A DNA stretch of 64,000 nucleotides from Duganella sp. Leaf126. GTDB lineage: Bacteria; Pseudomonadota; Gammaproteobacteria; Burkholderiales; Burkholderiaceae_D. The stretch covers positions 208,603 to 272,602 of the forward strand of contig NZ_LMNW01000031.1 in the NCBI RefSeq assembly GCF_001423125.1. Reading direction: 5' to 3'. The notes under the pieces were generated by a model that saw nothing but the letters and a program-made list of their open reading frames with translations, had not been told where the DNA came from and ran no database searches. A program made the translations under genes and the position numbers. Positions within the stretch are counted from its first letter, which is position 1. The number at the start of each line of letters is the position of its first letter. Positions 8,401 to 14,800 of this stretch are shown in pieces.

Positions 8401-8622
8401 GTGGTGTTCATCACGCTTGAAGACGAAGCCGGCACGGTCAACGTGATCTGCTGGAAAAGCCTGGTGGAACAGCAGCGCCGCGAAGTGATGGGTGCGCAGC
8501 TGCTGGGCGTATATGGCGTATGGCAAGCGGAAAACAATGTGCGCCACCTGGTCGCCAAGCGCCTGGTGGACCTGTCACACCTGCTGGGCGCGCTCGATAC
8601 GCGGTCGCGCGATTTTCACTGA
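5464..8622 (+). CDS. dnaE2: Error-prone DNA polymerase III alpha subunit (DnaE2/ImuC)
   Basis: A 1052-residue C-family polymerase, the catalytic member of the SOS mutasome. The start at 5464 follows imuB by two bases; a longer upstream reading would duplicate imuB coding space. Domains in order: PHP ([17 protein letters not shown]) to about 250; polymerase palm with the catalytic aspartates in [13 protein letters not shown] near 400; fingers; helix-hairpin-helix; and a C-terminal OB fold ([23 protein letters not shown]). The HPGGFVIS and [11 protein letters not shown] motifs are intact. The length, shorter than replicative DnaE (about 1150), fits DnaE2. Expression should be DNA-damage dependent through the shared LexA box. 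Confidence 0.96.
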   Translation: [1052 protein letters not shown]

Positions 8623-8738
8623 GGAGTCTGCATGGCGGCAAGCGTCGCCCGCAAGACCGCGCAGGCATGGTCGTACCCGGGATGGCATCGCTGCCGGTCG
8701 CGTACTGCTGCAATAGTTTTGCAGGCTGGCGGCTACAA

Positions 8739-8754
8739 CGGGGACCTGTCCCCG
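8739..8754. repeat. GC-rich palindrome downstream of dnaE2
   Basis: CGGGGACCTGTCCCCG is a perfect palindrome, folding as 7-base arms around CT, in the 229-base gap between dnaE2 and the next gene. It could form a stable hairpin near the operon end but has no T-run, so it is not a convincing intrinsic terminator. The rest of this gap shows nothing else I can support. Confidence 0.4.
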
Positions 8755-8851
8755 CAGGAGGTGAGGCGCTGATCAATGTGCTGGCAATGCGCTGGCAATG
8801 CGCTACGATAGCGCCTGAATTTTACGACTCACAACCTGGGGAACACTCTCG

Positions 8852-10102
8852 ATGCGCGCCACCAATCTCCTGCTCTGCCTGCTATTGACTGCCACCGCAA
8901 GCACCACGCTGGCAGGGCCGGCGCAGCAGCTGGCCGGCATTACGGCCAGCGGCGAACTGCGCGTCGGTACGCCGGCCGATTACAAGCCCTACACCTATCG
9001 CCTCGGCCACAGCAGCGACTATCTCGGGCTCGATATCGCCCTTGCTGCAGGGCTGGCCCGGCACCTCGGCGTCCGGCTGACCATGGTGCCGACCAGCTGG
9101 CCCACGCTGCTGCAGGACTGGGAGGCCGACAAGTTCGACATCGCCGTGGGCGGCATCTCGATCACGCCGGAACGGCAGCAGCACGGCCTGTTTTCAATGC
9201 CCTATCAGCGCGACGGCAAAACGCCGATCGCGCGCTGCGAGTACCGGCAGCGCTTCCAGACGCTGGCGCAGATCAACCAGCCCGACGTGCGCCTGATCGT
9301 CAACCCGGGCGGCACCAATGAGCGCTTTGCCCGCAGCCAGGCGCCGCGCGCGCAACTGACGGTCTATCCCGACAATGTGACCATCTTCGGCCAGCTCGTT
9401 GCCGGCAAGGCCGACCTGATGCTGACCGACGCCATGGAAGCGCGGCTGCAGCAACGGCTGCACCCGGAACTGTGCGCGATCCACCCGGAGGCGCCGTTCG
9501 ACAGCGCCGACAAGGCCATGCTGCTGCCGCGCGATCCCGCTCTGAAAACCGTGGTGGATCAGTGGCTGCAGGCGCGCCTTGCCAGCGGTGCGCTGCAAGC
9601 CGATGTCGATCACTGGCTGACGTTTCCGTGGACGCTGGAGCCGCTGCGCCAGGCCATCGATGAGCGCCTGCTGCTGGCCGAACCGGTGGCGCGCGCCAAG
9701 TGGAACCGGCAGGCGGCGATCGAGGATCTGCCGCGCGAAGCGCAGGTGATTGCTGCCGCCGTCAGACAGGGCAGCGCGCTCGGATTGCCGGCGCAGCGGG
9801 TGGAGGCCGTGTTCCGGGCCCAGATTGAAGCATCCAAGACCGTGCAGCGCGAACTCTATGCCCGCTGGCGCGCCGAACATGCCGGCCGCTTTGCCGACGC
9901 GCCCGACCTGGCCGCCGACATCCGCCCCAGGCTCGATGCCATCACCACCGCGCTGCTGGCAGCGCTGGCAGCCAACCGGTCCGTGCTCGACGACGCCAGC
10001 CGGCGCGACGACGTGGCGCTCGCCTTGCGCACGCTCGACGCCAGCGCACTGAGCCCCGCCGCCGCCCGGCAAGCACTGGCGCCGCTGACCGGACGTCAAT
10101 GA
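8852..10102 (+). CDS. pheC-aroQ: Exported fusion: cyclohexadienyl dehydratase + AroQ-gamma chorismate mutase
   Basis: A 416-residue secreted fusion. A signal peptide covers residues 1-21 (hydrophobic LLLCLLL core, cleavage likely after TLA). Residues 22 to about 258 have the periplasmic-binding-protein fold of PheC-type cyclohexadienyl dehydratase, with ELRVGTPADYKPYTYR, TSWPTLLQDW, GKTPIARC and NPGGTNERFA. These motifs separate PheC from ordinary amino-acid binding proteins. Residues from about 262 form a gamma-class AroQ chorismate mutase, with LRQAIDERLLLAEPVARAKW, EDLPREAQVI and QIEASKTVQ supplying the Arg/Lys/Arg/Glu active-site set. Together they would turn chorismate to prephenate to phenylpyruvate (or arogenate to Phe) in the periplasm. 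Monocistronic. Confidence 0.85.
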   Translation: MRATNLLLCLLLTATASTTLAGPAQQLAGITASGELRVGTPADYKPYTYRLGHSSDYLGLDIALAAGLARHLGVRLTMVPTSWPTLLQDWEADKFDIAVGGISITPERQQHGLFSMPYQRDGKTPIARCEYRQRFQTLAQINQPDVRLIVNPGGTNERFARSQAPRAQLTVYPDNVTIFGQLVAGKADLMLTDAMEARLQQRLHPELCAIHPEAPFDSADKAMLLPRDPALKTVVDQWLQARLASGALQADVDHWLTFPWTLEPLRQAIDERLLLAEPVARAKWNRQAAIEDLPREAQVIAAAVRQGSALGLPAQRVEAVFRAQIEASKTVQRELYARWRAEHAGRFADAPDLAADIRPRLDAITTALLAALAANRSVLDDASRRDDVALALRTLDASALSPAAARQALAPLTGRQ

Positions 10103-10318
10103 GCGCTGCGGCGCAACATAGGACCGGTGCATCCCGTGTTGCCGCTCATGCTCGAGCAGCGCAGGCAGTCCAATTGCGACTGGCGTCTGCTACAGCCCGG
10201 CCTTTCCGCTGCCGGTCGCTACAGGTTGCGGCCGGTTCCCTAACCTATCAGGCGCACCACGGCTCGTGCAGAATTCCCTGCTATGATCTGCCGCATTCAC
10301 CATCCATCGGAGGCTGAC

Positions 10319-10705
10319 ATGCAACGTGTGACTGGCATCGGCGGTATCTTTTTCCACGCAAGAGATCCGGCAGCCTTGCGTGCCTGGTACCAGCGCCATC
10401 TCGGCATCGACGTCCAGGCCTGGGGCGGCACCGCGTTTGCCTGGACCGACGCTGCCGGACAGCCCAGCGGCGGCAGCACCATCTGGTCGATCGGCGCAGC
10501 CGATGCATCGCCATTCGCGCCCGGCCAGGCGTCGTTCATGGTCAACTACCGCGTGGCCGACCTCGACGCCCTGCTGGCGGCCTTGCGCGACGAAGGCTGC
10601 CAGGTGCTCGACAAGACCGACGATTCGTCCTACGGCAAGTTCGGCTGGGTGATCGACCCGGAAGGCAACAAGGTCGAGCTATGGCAGCCGCCGGCCGGGC
10701 AGTAA
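10319..10705 (+). CDS. VOC family protein (glyoxalase/bleomycin-resistance fold)
   Basis: A 128-residue cytosolic vicinal-oxygen-chelate protein. The ATG at 10319 is preferred because GGAGG stands five bases before it; an upstream in-frame start lacks a site. The two beta-alpha-beta-beta-beta halves are visible: GIGGIFFHARDPAALRAWYQRHLGI and VNYRVADLDALLAALRDEG, ending in the signature WVIDPEGNKVELWQP whose glutamate commonly binds metal. Members include isomerases, dioxygenases and resistance proteins, so the substrate cannot be told. It is convergent with the next gene; the two stop codons abut. Confidence 0.88.
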   Translation: MQRVTGIGGIFFHARDPAALRAWYQRHLGIDVQAWGGTAFAWTDAAGQPSGGSTIWSIGAADASPFAPGQASFMVNYRVADLDALLAALRDEGCQVLDKTDDSSYGKFGWVIDPEGNKVELWQPPAGQ

Positions 10706-11791
10706 TCAACCCGGCTGGCGCCGGTGTCGCGCAAAAAATTCCAGCATCATGCGGGTGGCGTCGGGGCCGGCCCTGTCGTTGAATTTCAGGGCCGGGTCGC
10801 CGCCGCTCCAGGCGTGCTCGAGGGCGTCGATGCGGGCCACGCGCAGCAGCAGCTTGCGGCCAGCGTAATAGTCGTCGATCCGGTGGGCGCGGTGGCGCGA
10901 TGTGCTGCCCTGCGCCTTGTGGGTGATCCTGGCCGGCGTTCCGGGCGCCAGGCCGTTGAGCGCCAGTGCCTGGCGCGCCAGTTGCAGCTGGTTGATCGGC
11001 CGCACCACGCTGTCGCCCTCGCCCTGGACCAGGATGGTGGGCATGCCGGGAAAGCGCGTGTGGCGGGCCAGCACTTCTTCCACCGCCAGCTCGGCGCGCG
11101 ATGCGGCGCCATGCTGCATCACGCCCAGTGCGCCCACCGTGCTGTGACCGGCGCCGAAGACGGGTCCCGAATGCAGGCCGACGGCGGCAAACAATTGCGG
11201 ATGGTTGAGGGCCAGGATATGGGCCATGCCGGCACCGGCCGAGATCCCGGCCACATAGATGCGGGAACGGTCGATGGCGTACGCCCCGGCCACCTTGTCG
11301 ATCATGGCGACGATGGTCGGCACATCGCCACCGCCCTCCTGGGTGGCGCGGTCATACCATTTCCAGCAGCGCTGGGCCTGGTTGCTGACCAGCTGTTGCG
11401 GGTAGAGCACGGCGTAGCCCTTGCGCTCGGCCCACTGGTTCATCCGCGTGCCCTCGGCGAACTGGGTGGCGGTCTGGTGACAGCCGTGCAGCATGACGAT
11501 CAGCGGCAGGCCCTGCGCGATGGTCTCTTCGGGCATGTGCTGCGGCAGGTAGAGCCAGAAGCGCACGCGGCGCGCATTGGCGCTCTCGACGTGCGAAGTG
11601 AGCCACTTGCCTGGCGCCGCTGCCGCAGAAGCAGCAGACGCCGCAGGCTTGCGTGGTGCGGCAGCCTTGCGCTTGGGCGCCGGCGCCGGCGTCAGCATCG
11701 CCGTCACCAGTTTGTTGACAGCCGCCCCCTGGCGCGCGGTCCTGATCGACGTGCGCATCAAACTGCGGAACAGACCGGCGGCTTTCTTCAT
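10706..11791 (-). CDS. PHB depolymerase family esterase
   Basis: A 361-residue alpha/beta hydrolase of the polyhydroxybutyrate depolymerase/LpqC-feruloyl esterase type. A basic, Ala/Pro/Lys-rich first 60 residues, without a clear signal peptide, precede the hydrolase. The catalytic region contains the oxyanion loop LIVMLHGCHQTATQFA and the nucleophile elbow AGISAGAGM. It also has the RCWKWYDRATQEGGGDVPTI segment characteristic of the family, and a late LEHAWSGGD histidine motif. No starch/PHB-binding domain is present, which suggests an intracellular or short-chain esterase rather than a secreted polymer depolymerase. It lies 15 bases downstream of hrpA on the same strand. Confidence 0.87.
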   Translation of the reverse strand: MKKAAGLFRSLMRTSIRTARQGAAVNKLVTAMLTPAPAPKRKAAAPRKPAASAASAAAAPGKWLTSHVESANARRVRFWLYLPQHMPEETIAQGLPLIVMLHGCHQTATQFAEGTRMNQWAERKGYAVLYPQQLVSNQAQRCWKWYDRATQEGGGDVPTIVAMIDKVAGAYAIDRSRIYVAGISAGAGMAHILALNHPQLFAAVGLHSGPVFGAGHSTVGALGVMQHGAASRAELAVEEVLARHTRFPGMPTILVQGEGDSVVRPINQLQLARQALALNGLAPGTPARITHKAQGSTSRHRAHRIDDYYAGRKLLLRVARIDALEHAWSGGDPALKFNDRAGPDATRMMLEFFARHRRQPG

Positions 11792-11806
11792 CGCACCTCC
11801 TGCGAA

Positions 11807-14800
11807 CTAGCGTTGCATCGACTCCCACACTTTTTGCAGGCGCTTGACCGAGACCGGCATCGGGGTGCGCAGTTCCTGGGCGAACAGGGAAACGCGCAGT
11901 TCTTCCAGCATCCAGCGGAACTCGACCAGTTTCGGGTCGGTGTTCTTGCCGGCGCTCTTGTCGCGGTGCAGGCGCAGGTACGGCGCAGCAGCGGACTGCC
12001 AGTCGGCCATCAGCCTGGCGTCGCGGGCGGGGTCGGCGCGCAGCTTTTCGATGCGCACGTTCATCGCCTTCAGGTAACGCGGGAAGTGCGCGAGCTGGCT
12101 GTAGTCGTTGTCGGACAGGAAGCGCTTGTGCACCAGTCCCTGCAACTGGGCCTGCATGTCGCTGGCAGCCGCTGGCGGCAAGCCTTGCAGGCGCTTGGGC
12201 AGGCCGTGGAACTCGGTCAGCACCTGCGACAGCAGGCGCGCCACTTCGTTCACCAGCAGCACCAAGCGCGACTTGCCCTCGTCCTTGCGCTTGCTGAAAC
12301 TGGCGGCATCGACCGGCAGCGGATCCTGCAAACAGGCGATGTCGAGCGCCTTGTTGATGATCTCGTCGCGCAGTTCTTCCTGCGTGCCCATGGCCATGTA
12401 CTGCATGCCCATCTGCTGCAGATTCGGGATGCTTTTCTCGATGAACTTGATCTGGTCCTTCATCTGCAGCGCGAACAGCCGGCGCAGTCCCTGGCGATGG
12501 ATGCGCGCGGCCACCGTCGGGTCGTCGAACACTTCGAGGTCGCAGTGGGTGCGCTTGTCCACCAGCGCCGGGAAGCCGATCAGCGTGAGCTTGCCCTGCG
12601 GGATTTCGAGCAGCTCCGGCAATTCGCCGAAGGTCCAGTTGGTGAGATTGGTGAGGTTGGACGGCTCGGCAGCACCAGCCTGGGACGCAGCAGCATGCGC
12701 TGCGCTGGCCGACTTGCCGGCCGTCGCAGCAAACGGCTGGGCAGCCCCCGCCTTGCCACCGACGCCGGGGCGGGCGCCGTTGGCCGGCTGGGCGGCAGCC
12801 GACAGCGCGGCCGACGACACGGTCGTGCCCGACGTCTCCGCCATCTTCTGGAAACTCTCGCGCGCCTGGGCGCCGAATTCGGCCTGCAGCGTGGCCAGGT
12901 TGCGGCCCATGTCAAGCTGCCGGCCGTGCTCGTCGATCACCTTGAAATTCATGAAGTGGTGGGCGGGCAAGGTCTCCGGCTTGAAGTCGGTGGTCAGCAC
13001 GGCAATCGTCAGCTGCTTGCGGATGTCGGCGATGATGGCGTCGATCAGGTCGCCCCGGCCGAAGATGCCGGCCTCGTTCACGCGTTCGCAGAATTTTGCC
13101 GCGTAGTCGGGCAGCGGCACGCAGTGGCGGCGCAGCTTTTGCGGCAAGGATTTCAGCAGCAGGTGCACCTTCTCTTTCAGCATGCCCGGCACCAGCCATT
13201 CGCAGCGCTCGCGCGGCAGCTGGTTCAGCGCATACAACGGCACGGCCAGCGTGACGCCATCGCGCACGCTGCCCGGCTCGAAGTGGTAAGTGAGCGCCAG
13301 TTCCAGCCCGGTGACCGACATGATCTTCGGGAACAGCTCGGTGGTGACGCCGGCCGCTTCGTGGCGCATCAGTTCGTCGCGATTGAGGTACAGCAGCCGT
13401 GGCTCAGCCGCGGTGGCGTCCTTGTGCCATTTTTCGAAGCCGGCGCCGTTGACCACGTCGGCCGGAATCAGCTTGTCGTAGAAGGCCGCGATCAGTTCGT
13501 CATCGACCAGCACGTCCAGCCGGCGCGACTTGTGCTCGAGGTTTTCGATTTCCCTGATCAGTTTGTGGTTGTGGGCGAAGAACGGCGCGCGCGTGTCGTA
13601 GTCGCCGCCGACCAGTGCATCGCGGATGAAGATCTCGCGCGCTTCGACCGGATTGAAGGCGCCGTAGTTGATGCGGCGCTGGCTATACACGACCAGCCCG
13701 TACAGCGTGGCGCGTTCGGACGCGGTCACCTGCGCCGAGCGTTTTTCCCAGCGCGGCTCGCCCCACGATTTTTTCAGCAGGTGGCCGCCCACTTTTTCCA
13801 GCCATTCGGGCTCGATGCGGGCCACGCAGCGCGCATACAGCCGCGTGGTATCGACCAGCTCGGCCGCCATGATCCACTTGCCCGGCTTTTTCAGCAGCGA
13901 CGAACCGGGCCAGATGTGGAACTTGATGCCGCGCGCACCGAGGTAGCCGGCGCCCGGCTCGTCCTCGCTCTTGAAGCCGATATTGCCAAGCAGGCCGGTC
14001 AGCAGCGCCAGGTGCAGGTTTTCGTAGGTGGCCGGCGCTTCGTTCACGCGCCAGCCCTGCTCCTTGACCAGCGTGATCAGTTGCGAGTGCACGTCGCGCC
14101 ATTCGCGCAGGCGCAGCTGCGACAGGAAATTGGCGCGGCAGTTGTCCATCAGCTGGCGGTTGGTTTTCTTGTGCTCGATGGCGTTCTCGAACCAGCGCCA
14201 GATCTTCAGGTAGCTGAGGAATTCGGACTTTTCATCGGCGAATTTCTTGTGCGCCTCGTCGGCCGCCTGCTGGTGTTCGAGCGGCCGGTCGCGCGGGTCC
14301 TGCACCGACAGCGCGGAAGCGATGATCAGCACTTCGCTCAGGCACACGTTGTCGAGCGCGGCGAGGATCATGCGGCCCACGCGCGGGTCGAGCGGCAGCT
14401 TGGCCAGCTTGCGGCCCAGTGCCGTGAGCTGGTTGTAGTCGTCCACCGCGCCCAGTTCCTGCAGCAGCTGGTAGCCGTCGGCAATCGCGCGCGCCAGCGG
14501 CGGCTCGATGAAGGGGAAGCTTTCGACGTCGGTCAGGTGCAGCGATTTCATGCGCAGGATGACCGACGCCAGCGACGAGCGCAAAATTTCCGGCTCGGTG
14601 AATTTCGGCCGCTGCAGGAAATCCTGCTCGTCGTACAGGCGGATACAGACGCCGTCGGCCACGCGGCCGCACCGGCCGGCGCGCTGGTTGGCGGCCGACT
14701 GCGCGATCGGCTCGATCTGCAGCTGCTCGACCTTGTTGCGGTAGCTGTAGCGCTTGACGCGCGCCAGGCCGGCATCGACCACGTAGCGGATGCCGGGCAC

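Noticed and set aside
8520..8888. Small plus-strand frame between dnaE2 and the PheC-AroQ fusion
   Set aside because: It overlaps the end of dnaE2 and the start of the fusion gene, has no ribosome-binding site and a low-complexity translation.
10099..10317. Small frame between the fusion gene and the VOC gene
   Set aside because: Arg/Ala/Ser-rich translation, no ribosome-binding site and no motif; judged non-coding.
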